Below, one piece after another: positions 1 to 7,722 of a DNA stretch of 64,000 nucleotides. Location of the stretch: positions 1-64,000 of the forward strand of contig CAJTWF010000002.1 of assembly GCA_910579965.1 (NCBI GenBank), in the 5' to 3' direction. A model generated the notes under the pieces. The model did not search any database. It had not been told where the DNA came from and worked only from the letters and a program-made list of their open reading frames with translations. The DNA comes from an uncultured Oscillospiraceae bacterium. Its GTDB lineage: Bacteria > Bacillota > Clostridia > Oscillospirales > Oscillospiraceae. The stretch's first letter is position 1. Every line of letters starts with the position of its first letter. A program made the position numbers and the translations under genes.

Positions 1-554
1 AGCTGGTGGAGCTGGCCCAGGTGGCCCGTAAAAACGGCCTGCTGGCCCTGGAGGAAAAGGGCAACCAGCAGGAGAACCCCTTCTTCAAGCAGTGCATCAT
101 GCTCATCGTTGACAACAACGACGCCGATCAGGTGAAGGAGATCATGATGAACGACATCGAGCAGGCCTCCGCCCGCCACGAGGCCGGCGCGGGCATGTAT
201 GACCGAGGCAGCTCCGTGGCCCCGGCCTTCGGCATGGTGGGTACTCTGGTGGGCCTTATCAACATGCTCAAGGCCATGGACGTGGAGAGCGGCGGCGGCG
301 ATCTGGGCCCCGCCATGGCGACGGCCCTGGTCACCACCCTGTACGGCTGTATTCTGGCCCACATGATCTTCGGGCCCATCGCCGTACAGCTGCGCCAGCG
401 GGACGAGGAGGAGGTGCTCTGCAAGCTGATTATTGTGGAGGGCATCATGTCCATTCAGTCCGGCGCGAACCCCAAGTTCCTGCGGGAGAAGCTGCTGACC
501 TTCGTGGCCCAGCGGGAGCGGGGCGAGAGCAGCAAAAAGGCTTCCAAGGAGTAA
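1..554 (+). CDS. motA: Flagellar motor stator protein MotA (5' end outside window)
   Basis: MotA with MotB forms the inner-membrane proton (or sodium) channel that drives flagellar rotation. Only the C-terminal part of about 183 residues is present; the reading frame is open to the window edge, and the first GTG in frame is an internal valine, not a start. The visible part has the cytoplasmic helix (ELAQVARKNGLLALE), then two hydrophobic segments, GMVGTLVGLINML and ATALVTTLYGCILAH, equivalent to the last two membrane helices, and a basic C-terminal tail. motB follows after 42 bases, so the two are co-transcribed. Ion type cannot be told from this fragment. Confidence 0.95.
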   Translation, partial: LVELAQVARKNGLLALEEKGNQQENPFFKQCIMLIVDNNDADQVKEIMMNDIEQASARHEAGAGMYDRGSSVAPAFGMVGTLVGLINMLKAMDVESGGGDLGPAMATALVTTLYGCILAHMIFGPIAVQLRQRDEEEVLCKLIIVEGIMSIQSGANPKFLREKLLTFVAQRERGESSKKASKE

Positions 555-596
555 AGCGGCCGCAGGCCGGCGAGATCAATCGGGAGGAGGCGCTCC

Positions 597-1412
597 ATGG
601 CTTCTATTAAAAAGAAAAGCGGCGGCGGAGGCGGCGGCGCAAACTGGATGGACACCTATGGCGACATGGTGACGCTGCTGCTGTGCTTCTTCGTGCTGCT
701 CTATTCCATGTCCACCATTGACCAGGAGAAGTGGATGATGATCGTCCAGAGCTTCAACAAGACCGCCATTGTCAGCACGGACGACTCCCCCCGGGGACCG
801 GAGGGCGACGGGGCGGACGAGCTGGGCGGCGGCATGCCCGCCACCACGGAGATGGACTCCAAGATGGAGGAGCTTCTCCAGTTTTTGCAGGACACGGCGG
901 CGGCCCAGGCTGACGACACCATCGTCGTCAGCCAAGGAGACGGATACATCTATGTGTCCTTCAACAGCTCCATCTTTTTCGCGGGAGACAAATATGAGCT
1001 CCTGCCGGAGGGAAAAGCGATTATTGACAGCATCCTGCCCACGCTGAACGAGGCCGCGCCCTACATCGACGAGCTGGTGGTCTCCGGCCATACGGCCTCG
1101 GCGCTGGGGCGCTATAACGCCACCTGGGACTACGAGCTCTCCAGTATGCGTGCGGCGAGAGTGGTGTCCTATATGGTGGAGAACAGCACAGAGCTGGATC
1201 CCGCCCGGATTCAGTCCAAGGGCTACGGCCAGTGGCGGCCGGTGGCGGGCAACGACGAGGAGAGCGAGCGGACCAAGAACCGGCGGGTGGAGATGATGAT
1301 TACCGGCCGTGACCTGGAGGATAAGCTCTCCGACAGCATCGCTCAGTACTATACGGAGACGGGCCAGGCGCAGCCCGGCGTGGAAACCGGCGGGGAGACC
1401 ACCGCCGATTGA
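597..1412 (+). CDS. motB: Flagellar motor stator protein MotB
   Basis: MotB is the stator subunit that anchors the motor to peptidoglycan. After a glycine-rich lysine-containing N-terminus there is one membrane helix (residues about 17-40) that starts with WMDTYGDMVTLLL; Asp23 is the conserved ion-carrying aspartate. Residues about 150-245 form an OmpA-like peptidoglycan-binding domain, with VSGHTAS and a NRRVEMMITG motif near its end. The 271-residue length is normal. The ATG has a GGGAGG site 9 bases upstream. Its position between motA and fliM places the stator genes at the head of the basal-body operon. Confidence 0.96.
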   Translation: MASIKKKSGGGGGGANWMDTYGDMVTLLLCFFVLLYSMSTIDQEKWMMIVQSFNKTAIVSTDDSPRGPEGDGADELGGGMPATTEMDSKMEELLQFLQDTAAAQADDTIVVSQGDGYIYVSFNSSIFFAGDKYELLPEGKAIIDSILPTLNEAAPYIDELVVSGHTASALGRYNATWDYELSSMRAARVVSYMVENSTELDPARIQSKGYGQWRPVAGNDEESERTKNRRVEMMITGRDLEDKLSDSIAQYYTETGQAQPGVETGGETTAD

Positions 1413-1457
1413 GGCGGACCCATCGTTGGGAAACACTACCCGGAATGAGGAGACAAT

Positions 1458-2450
1458 ATGGCAGAAGTCTTATCACAAAGTCAGATTGACGCCCTGCTGG
1501 CGGCGGCCCAAAGCGGCCAGATGGACCTGGACGCTCCGGCAGAAGAGGCTGTCGAAAAAAAGTATAGAAAATACGACTTTTACAGCCCCCGGAAGTTCAC
1601 AAAGGACCGCATCCGGATGCTCAACAGCATCTTTGAGAACTATACCCGGGTAATCAACTCCCGGCTCAACGCCCTGCTCCACTCCACCTGTGAGATTGAG
1701 GTGGACTCGGTGGAGGAGCAGCGCTACCACGAGTTCTCCAACGCACTGCGGGAGAGCGACGTGCTGGCCCTGGTGAAGACGGACCACGAGGAGTATCAGG
1801 AGGAGACGCCCATCCTGCTCCACCTGGACACCACCGTGCTGCTGACGATCCTGGACAGGATGATGGGCGGCGAGGGGGACCCGGACGACGCCATCGACTC
1901 GGAGTACAACCTCACGGACCTGGAGCTGAAGATCTATTCGGACGTGATCGAGGATCTGGTGTCGGTATTGGGGCGCAGCTGGGAAAACTACATGAGCATC
2001 AACTTCGAGTATGTGCGCACAGAGGTGAACCCCACGCTGGTGCAGCTCATCGGATTTGACGAGACGGTAGTGATCGTGGGTCTGCACATCCAGTTTCCCA
2101 ACAACGTGGGCGGCCGGCTGAGCATCTGCCTGCCGGGCGTGATGCTGACCAACATCTTTGCGGAGATCAGCAAGAACACGGGACGGCGCAGCACCGGCGA
2201 GGACAAATCCGAGGAGATCTTCGGCTCCCTGCGGGACTCCGATCTGGAGATTGTGGCGGAGCTGGCCAGGACAAAGCTGCTGCTCAGCGACATCTACCAC
2301 CTGAACGTGGGAGATGTGGTGGATATGAAGCAGTCCAAGGACGCGCCGATCTTCCTGAATATCGGCGGCCGGCGGTGGTTTGACGGGCGCATGGGGGTCC
2401 ATAACAAGCAAAAGGCCGTGAAAATCGGTGAGACATACATTAAGGTATAA
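1458..2450 (+). CDS. fliM: Flagellar motor switch protein FliM
   Basis: FliM is the C-ring protein that receives phosphorylated CheY. The N-terminus carries the CheY-binding peptide LSQSQIDALLAA (residues 5-16), followed by the CheC-like middle domain and a C-terminal SpoA domain ending near IGGRRWFDGRMGV. At 330 residues it is full length. The start ATG has an AGGAGA site. It is followed after 14 bases by the FliY gene, the usual Gram-positive order. Confidence 0.96.
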   Translation: MAEVLSQSQIDALLAAAQSGQMDLDAPAEEAVEKKYRKYDFYSPRKFTKDRIRMLNSIFENYTRVINSRLNALLHSTCEIEVDSVEEQRYHEFSNALRESDVLALVKTDHEEYQEETPILLHLDTTVLLTILDRMMGGEGDPDDAIDSEYNLTDLELKIYSDVIEDLVSVLGRSWENYMSINFEYVRTEVNPTLVQLIGFDETVVIVGLHIQFPNNVGGRLSICLPGVMLTNIFAEISKNTGRRSTGEDKSEEIFGSLRDSDLEIVAELARTKLLLSDIYHLNVGDVVDMKQSKDAPIFLNIGGRRWFDGRMGVHNKQKAVKIGETYIKV

Positions 2451-2464
2451 AGGAGCGGCACCTG

Positions 2465-3829
2465 ATGGGAGAGACAATTTTTAGTCCGATGGTGACAGAC
2501 GCCATCGGAGAGATCATGAATATCAGCCTCGGCTCCTCCGCCACAGCGGTCTCCAACATGCTGGACCACCGTGTAGACATCACGACGCCGACAGTACAGG
2601 TGGTGAACGCGGAGGATTTTGTCCTGGGGGAGATCGAGCCCGCCGTAGGCGTGGAGATCAAGTACGTCTGCGGCCTGGAGGGCAGCAACATCATGATGCT
2701 CAAGCGCAGCGATGTGAAGGCCATCGTGGACATCCTGCTGGGCACGGAGACGGCGGACGAGGATTTCCAGCTGGATGAGCTGAGCGTGAGCGTGGTCTGC
2801 GAGGTCATGAACCAGATGATGGGCGCGGCCTCCACGGCCCTCTCGGATCTGCTGGGGCGGATGGTGAACATCTCCACCCCCGAGTCCTTTGAGCTGGACG
2901 ATCTGGACAAGGTCCGGCGGGAGCACTTCCCGGTGGAGACCGGCCCGGTGGTGGTGGTCAGCTTCAAGCTGAGCATTGAGGGCGTGGTAGAGAGCGAATT
3001 CATGAACGTGATGAGCGTGGAGCTGGTCCGGGAGCTGGTGTCCGGCTTCGGGCTGGACATGGATGAGCTGAACGGTACCGCGGCGCCCGCACCGGCGCCT
3101 GCCCCCGCTCCCGCGCCGGCCTCCTCCGGCGGCACCCTGAGTCAGGAGGAGATCGAGCGGCTGATGGCCGGCGGCGTTCCCGCCGAGCCTGCCCCCGCTC
3201 CCGCGCCGGCCTCCTCCGGCGGCACTCTGAGCCAGGAGGAGATCGAGCGGCTGATGGCCGGCGGCGTTCCCTCAGAGCCCGCTCCCGCTCCGGCAGCTGC
3301 CCCCCAGCCGGCGGCTCCGGCGCAGCCCCAGACGCCGCCTCCGGCGGCCGGCGGGCAGCCCTATCCCCAGATGCCCGGGGGCTACCCCCCCTATCCGCCC
3401 CAGGGACAGGGCGGCTATCCCCCCTACCCCATGTATCCCCCCTACTATATGTATCCGCCCCAGCAGCAGCCCGAGCCCGCCAAGCCCCCGGAGCCCAAGG
3501 TCATCAACGCCCAGCCGCCGCGGATGCAGCCCCTGGATCCGGAGGCCGCGCTGCCTGAGGAGCAGAAGCAGAATCTGGATCTGATTATGAACGTGTCCCT
3601 GGAGGTGGCCGTGGAAATCGGCCGCACCAGGCGGAAGATTCAGGACATCATCGCCTTTTCCAAGGGCTCCCTGGTGGTGCTGGATAAGCTGGCGGGCGAT
3701 CAGGTGGACCTGCTGGTCAACGGCCAGTGCATCGCCCGGGGAGACGTGGTGGTGATCGACGACAACTTCGGCATCCGCATCACCGAAATTCTGCAAAAGC
3801 CTGACATCAACGAACTGGCAAAAACCTAA
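2465..3829 (+). CDS. fliY: Flagellar motor switch phosphatase FliY (FliN-type C-terminus)
   Basis: FliY sits in the C-ring and dephosphorylates CheY-P. The N-terminal region (about 1-205) is CheC-like with both phosphatase signatures intact: D-AIG-E-IM-N near residue 14 and S-VVC-E-VM-N near residue 109. A long Pro/Ala/Tyr-rich linker (about 206-350) follows, then a C-terminal SpoA/FliN domain (about 370-450). In known FliY proteins a CheY-binding peptide lies at the N-terminus. Here that end has none, and two copies of LSQEEIERLMAGG lie in the linker at residues 225 and 255. The length, 454 residues, is longer than usual because of the linker. Function is secure; the role of the linker peptides is inferred. 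Confidence 0.93.
   Translation: MGETIFSPMVTDAIGEIMNISLGSSATAVSNMLDHRVDITTPTVQVVNAEDFVLGEIEPAVGVEIKYVCGLEGSNIMMLKRSDVKAIVDILLGTETADEDFQLDELSVSVVCEVMNQMMGAASTALSDLLGRMVNISTPESFELDDLDKVRREHFPVETGPVVVVSFKLSIEGVVESEFMNVMSVELVRELVSGFGLDMDELNGTAAPAPAPAPAPAPASSGGTLSQEEIERLMAGGVPAEPAPAPAPASSGGTLSQEEIERLMAGGVPSEPAPAPAAAPQPAAPAQPQTPPPAAGGQPYPQMPGGYPPYPPQGQGGYPPYPMYPPYYMYPPQQQPEPAKPPEPKVINAQPPRMQPLDPEAALPEEQKQNLDLIMNVSLEVAVEIGRTRRKIQDIIAFSKGSLVVLDKLAGDQVDLLVNGQCIARGDVVVIDDNFGIRITEILQKPDINELAKT
3098..3277 (+). repeat. Tandem 90-base direct repeat inside fliY
   Basis: Two adjacent 90-base units, starting at 3098 and 3188, are nearly identical. Each encodes a Pro/Ala stretch followed by SSGGTLSQEEIERLMAGGVP. 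The unit is in frame (30 residues), so copy number could change without breaking fliY. The repeated peptide resembles the FliM CheY-binding motif. Confidence 0.9.
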
Positions 3830-3879
3830 AATTTGTCAGTATCAAATAACTAATTAAGAGAAGGAAAAGGTGCATTATA

Positions 3880-4245
3880 ATGGCTAGAATTCTTTTGGTT
3901 GACGACGCCGCGTTTATGCGGAAGGTTATCAAGGACACCCTCAGCAAGGCTGGCTACACGGACCTCCACGAGGCGGTGGACGGCGCGGACGCCGTGGAGA
4001 AGTACAACTCCCTCAAGCCTGATCTGGTGCTCATGGACATCACCATGCCCAACATGGACGGCCTGGAGGCCCTGAAGGCCATCCGCGCCGCCGACGGCAA
4101 CGCCAACGTGGTCATGTGCTCCGCCATGGGCCAGGAGACCATGGTTATCGACGCGATCCGCTCCGGGGCCAAGGACTTCATCGTCAAGCCCTTCAAGGGC
4201 GAGCGCGTGCTCAAGACCGTCACGTCCATCGTAGGCGAGCCTTGA
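3880..4245 (+). CDS. cheY: Chemotaxis response regulator CheY
   Basis: This is a single-domain receiver of 121 residues that carries the signal from CheA to the flagellar switch. The acidic pocket is Asp8/Asp9, the phosphoacceptor is Asp53 (LVLMDITMP), a serine follows in VMCSAMG, and the conserved lysine is in VKPFKG. It lies between fliY and fliO as in Bacillus-type operons. The start has an AAGGAAAAGG site in an AT-rich 50-base gap. Gene identity rests on both size and context. Confidence 0.96.
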   Translation: MARILLVDDAAFMRKVIKDTLSKAGYTDLHEAVDGADAVEKYNSLKPDLVLMDITMPNMDGLEALKAIRAADGNANVVMCSAMGQETMVIDAIRSGAKDFIVKPFKGERVLKTVTSIVGEP

Positions 4246-4607
4246 TCCCCCAGGAGGTCCTGTCTCTGCTGGGCATCCTGCTGGTGCTGGTCCTGGTGCT
4301 GGGCGGGTGCTACGCGTTCACCCGCTGGGCCGGGACGGGACTGGCGGGACGCTTCGGCGTGTCTCCGGCGGGCCGGCAGCTGCGGGTGCTGGAGCGCCTG
4401 ACGGCGGGCCGGGACCAGTCCCTGCTGGTGGTCAAGGCCGCAGGACGGTATTTTCTCATTGGCAGTTCTCCCTCCGGCTTCTCCCTGCTGGCGGAACTGA
4501 CGCAGGAGGAGGGGGCGCTGTGGGAGACGCCTCCCCCCTCGGACGGCGCGGCCAAGGCCCCGCCGGACTTCCGCAGTCTGCTCCGGCAGCTGCGGGAGAA
4601 GAAATAG
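4242..4607 (+). CDS. fliO: Flagellar export apparatus protein FliO
   Basis: FliO helps assemble FliP in the flagellar type III export gate. The 121-residue product has one N-terminal membrane helix (VLSLLGILLVLVLVLGGCY) and a basic cytoplasmic part with RQLRVLERL and DQSLLVVKAAGRYFLIG, typical of FliO. The only suitable start is a TTG that overlaps the cheY stop as TTGA, implying translational coupling; no ATG or GTG lies before the helix. Family assignment is by topology and position before fliP, since FliO is poorly conserved. Confidence 0.85.
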   Translation: MIPQEVLSLLGILLVLVLVLGGCYAFTRWAGTGLAGRFGVSPAGRQLRVLERLTAGRDQSLLVVKAAGRYFLIGSSPSGFSLLAELTQEEGALWETPPPSDGAAKAPPDFRSLLRQLREKK

Positions 4608-4626
4608 AGAGAGGAGGCGCGAGAGC

Positions 4627-5292
4627 GTGACCGACGCGATCATCAACGTCAATGGCGACAGCGTCCAGATGCTGGACATTATGCTGCTGACCACAGTGCT
4701 GACCCTGCTGCCGTCACTGGTGGTCTTGATGACCTCCTTTACCCGGTATATCGTATGTCTCTCCTTTCTGCGCACCGCCATGGGCACCCAGCAGACCCCG
4801 CCGAACATGGTGCTGGTGGGAATGGCCCTCATTCTGACCCTGTTCACCATGACGCCCACGGTCAACAGCGTGCGGGAGGAGGCTCTGGACCCGTATACCG
4901 CCGGGGAGATCACCCAGGAGGAGTTCTTCGAACGGGCCCAGGGACCCCTGAAGGACTTCATGATCCGCAACACCCAGCTGTCCACCGTGCGCCTCTACTG
5001 CGACATGTCCGGCGTGGAAGCGCCGGAGACAGTGGAGGAGGCCCGGGAGCTGTCCATGCTGGTTATTGTACCGGCCTTTGTGACTACGGAGCTGAAAACC
5101 GCCTTTGAGATCGGCTTTCTGCTGTATATCCCCTTCATGCTCATCGACGTGATCGTATCCTCCACGCTGATGAGCATGGGCATGATTATGCTGCCGCCCT
5201 CCATGATCTCCACGCCCTTCAAGATCCTGCTCTTCATCCTGCTGGATGGCTGGCAGCTGCTGTTCTCGTCCCTGGTGGGCGGGATACACTAG
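4627..5292 (+). CDS. fliP: Flagellar export gate protein FliP
   Basis: FliP forms the core of the flagellar secretion gate with FliQ and FliR. The 221-residue product has four hydrophobic segments and the family blocks MTSFTRYIVCLSFLR and GMALILTLFTM. The start is GTG, 9 bases after AGGAGG. There is no cleavable signal peptide; the protein begins close to the INVNGDSVQ segment, the short form also known in Gram-positives. It sits between fliO and fliQ. Confidence 0.96.
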   Translation: MTDAIINVNGDSVQMLDIMLLTTVLTLLPSLVVLMTSFTRYIVCLSFLRTAMGTQQTPPNMVLVGMALILTLFTMTPTVNSVREEALDPYTAGEITQEEFFERAQGPLKDFMIRNTQLSTVRLYCDMSGVEAPETVEEARELSMLVIVPAFVTTELKTAFEIGFLLYIPFMLIDVIVSSTLMSMGMIMLPPSMISTPFKILLFILLDGWQLLFSSLVGGIH

Positions 5293-5314
5293 GCGGGAAA
5301 GGAGCGGGTGAGCG

Positions 5315-5575
5315 ATGGATACTGTGCTGATTACGGAGCTTCTGCGGGAGGGCGTGTGGGTGGTTATCAAGCTGTGCGCGCCCATGCTGCTGCTGAGCAT
5401 GTCCGTGGGCGTGCTGCTGGCCATCTTCCAGGCCGTCACCCAGATCCACGAGCAGACCCTGTCCTTTATCTTCAAGCTGACGGTGGTGGTGCTGGTGCTG
5501 CTCATCGGCGGCGGATGGATGATGGAGACGCTGCTGGACTACGCCCGCAGGATCTTTGACCTGATGGTCAGTTAG
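5315..5575 (+). CDS. fliQ: Flagellar export gate protein FliQ
   Basis: FliQ is a small two-helix component of the flagellar export gate. The 86-residue product has two hydrophobic segments, LLREGVWVVIKLCAPMLLLS and FIFKLTVVVLVLLIGGGWM, separated by the family loop AVTQIHEQTL. The start ATG is preceded by GGAAAGGAG. The gap to fliR is 9 bases. Confidence 0.95.
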   Translation: MDTVLITELLREGVWVVIKLCAPMLLLSMSVGVLLAIFQAVTQIHEQTLSFIFKLTVVVLVLLIGGGWMMETLLDYARRIFDLMVS

Positions 5576-5584
5576 GGGGCCGGT

Positions 5585-6349
5585 ATGGACTGGTCTGAGC
5601 TGACCCTGTTTTTGCTAATCCTGGCCCGGATGAGCGGCTGCGTGCTCTTTAACCCCCTGCTGGGGCGGCAGAGCGTGCCCGGCATCGTGAAAAGCGGGCT
5701 GATTTTGCTGCTGTCGGTGACAGCGGCCGCCATGACCGAGTACCGGCCGGCTGTGCCGGACACGCTGCTGGAGATGGCGGTGCTGCTGCTGCTGGAGATG
5801 GGCCTGGGATATATCCTGGGCCTGGTGGTGAACGTCTTCTTCATCATCCCGCTGGTGGGCGGAGAGCTCATCGACGTGCAGATGGGCATGAGCATGGGCA
5901 AGACCTATGACCCGGGCAGCCAGTCCTCGGTCTCCGTCACCGCCACCATGCTCAACATCCTCATGATGCTCCTGTTCCTGGCGGCCAATGGGCACCAGAC
6001 GCTGCTGCGCATCTTCCTGGTCTCCGGGGAGATCGTCCCCTTCGGCACCGTGGCCCTGGGGGAGACGGTGTATGCGGCGGTGGTGGAGCTGTTCCTGGAC
6101 TGCGTGCTCATGTCCATCAAATTGTGTATGCCTGTGCTGGCGGCGGAGCTGCTGGGACAGGTGGGCATGGGCATCCTGATGAAGGTGATTCCGCAGATCA
6201 ACGTGTTTGCTATCAACATTGAGCTGAAGGTCATTATCGGACTGAGCCTGCTGCTGGTGCTGATGGCCCCCTTCAGCGAGTTTTTGCTGGAGGCGGAGAG
6301 TACCATGCTGCGGGCGCTGCGCTCCCTGCTGCCGCTGATGGCGGGCTAG
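5585..6349 (+). CDS. fliR: Flagellar export gate protein FliR
   Basis: FliR is the third integral membrane component of the export gate. The 254-residue protein has several hydrophobic segments, with the family features ARMSGCVLFNPLLGR near the N-terminus, GELIDVQMGMSMGKTYDP in the middle and KVIPQINVFAINIELK in the C-terminal half. It follows fliQ closely. After it comes a 191-base gap before flhB with no ORF and no convincing promoter. Confidence 0.95.
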   Translation: MDWSELTLFLLILARMSGCVLFNPLLGRQSVPGIVKSGLILLLSVTAAAMTEYRPAVPDTLLEMAVLLLLEMGLGYILGLVVNVFFIIPLVGGELIDVQMGMSMGKTYDPGSQSSVSVTATMLNILMMLLFLAANGHQTLLRIFLVSGEIVPFGTVALGETVYAAVVELFLDCVLMSIKLCMPVLAAELLGQVGMGILMKVIPQINVFAINIELKVIIGLSLLLVLMAPFSEFLLEAESTMLRALRSLLPLMAG

Positions 6350-6540
6350 GGCGGCACTGCGTGATTCCACGTGTCCGTTCTGGGGGCGGATTTTCGCACT
6401 ACTTCGAAAAATCTTGAAATACACGCAATATTTCCTCGATTTTTTGCCTTGCCGGGCGTAGAATGATCTCCCCAGCCTGAACACGCTGATTTCATCGGTC
6501 CTTCCTCGGCAAGAAGAGGGGCGAAAGGGGGGAGCAAGCG

Positions 6541-7611
6541 GTGGCCGGCGACAAGACCGAAAAAGCAACACCAAAAAAGCGGCGTGACGAACGAAAAAAA
6601 GGTAACGTCATGATGAGCAAGGACGTGGTGGCCGTGTCCACCCTCCTGGGCAGTCTGGTGATGCTGAAGCTGATGGGCGGCGTTGTGGTGGAGCAGGCGG
6701 ACAGCCTGTTTGCCACCTGCTTCTACTATATCAACGGAAACTACGCGGGGATGCTGCCCACCATTCTCCGGGAGCTGTCCGCCAAATGCATGACAACGGT
6801 GGCCGTCGTGGCGGGACCCTTTCTGGGGGTCACGGCCATGCTGGCCATCACAGCAACCTTCGCCCAGACGCGGCTGCTGGTGACGGGGGAGTCCCTCAAG
6901 CCCAAGTTCAGCCGCGTCAACCCTCTCCAGGGGTTCAAGCGCCTCTTTTCCCTGCGCAGCGTGGTGGAGGCCGTCAAGAGCCTCCTCAAGATCATTATCC
7001 TGCTGTACCTGATCTACAACTACTTTACCAGCGTAGTCACCGGGTTTGCCCGGTTCCTGGATATGGAGCTGAGCCAGGCCTGCTCCATCCTCTACAACGA
7101 CATCTTTACCTTGATGCTCCAGGTGTGCGTGGCCTTCATCATCCTGGCCGCGGCGGACTACCTCTACCAGTGGTGGGACTACGAGCGGCAGCTGCGCATG
7201 AGCAAGCAGGAGATCAAGGAGGAGTACAAACAGACCGAGGGCGATCCCCAGGTCAAGGGCAAGATCAAGGAGATCCAGCGCCGCCGGGCCCAGCAGCGGA
7301 TGATGCAGCAGGTGCCAGGCGCGGACGTGGTCATCCGTAACCCCACCCACGTGGCCGTGGCCCTGCGCTACAAGCCCGACAAGGATCAGGCGCCGGTGGT
7401 GGTGGCCAAGGGTCTGGATGAGCTGGCCCTGCGGATCGTCAAGGTGGCCGAGGAGAATCAGGTCGCCGTGGTGGAGAACGTGCCTCTGGCCCGTTCCCTG
7501 TTCGCGGAGACGGACCTGGACCGGGAGATCCCTCCCCAGTTTTACGGCCCTGTAGCCGAGGTGCTGGTCTACGTGCTCAAGCTGGACCAGGAGCCCCCAT
7601 CCAATCCGTGA
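6541..7611 (+). CDS. flhB: Flagellar export switch protein FlhB
   Basis: FlhB controls the substrate switch from rod/hook to filament export. The 356-residue protein begins with the family motif DKTEKATPKKR, has four membrane segments in the first 200 residues, and a cytoplasmic domain with the self-cleavage site NPTH (cleavage expected between Asn267 and Pro268). The start is GTG after GGGGGGAG. Gene order fliR-flhB-flhA is standard. Confidence 0.96.
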   Translation: MAGDKTEKATPKKRRDERKKGNVMMSKDVVAVSTLLGSLVMLKLMGGVVVEQADSLFATCFYYINGNYAGMLPTILRELSAKCMTTVAVVAGPFLGVTAMLAITATFAQTRLLVTGESLKPKFSRVNPLQGFKRLFSLRSVVEAVKSLLKIIILLYLIYNYFTSVVTGFARFLDMELSQACSILYNDIFTLMLQVCVAFIILAAADYLYQWWDYERQLRMSKQEIKEEYKQTEGDPQVKGKIKEIQRRRAQQRMMQQVPGADVVIRNPTHVAVALRYKPDKDQAPVVVAKGLDELALRIVKVAEENQVAVVENVPLARSLFAETDLDREIPPQFYGPVAEVLVYVLKLDQEPPSNP

Positions 7612-7722
7612 GAGTTAAAACGGACCCTGATTTTTTATGATGCCTTTCATTCGAAAATTCCCGCCTCTCCGGCGGTTTTCCCCCATAATTCCCGGAAACA
7701 CTGACAGGAAAGGACAGAATGC

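Noticed and set aside
6350..6540. Promoter in the fliR-flhB gap (TTGAAA at 6414)
   Set aside because: No fitting -10 box follows at 16-18 bases, and no sigma-28 pattern is seen.
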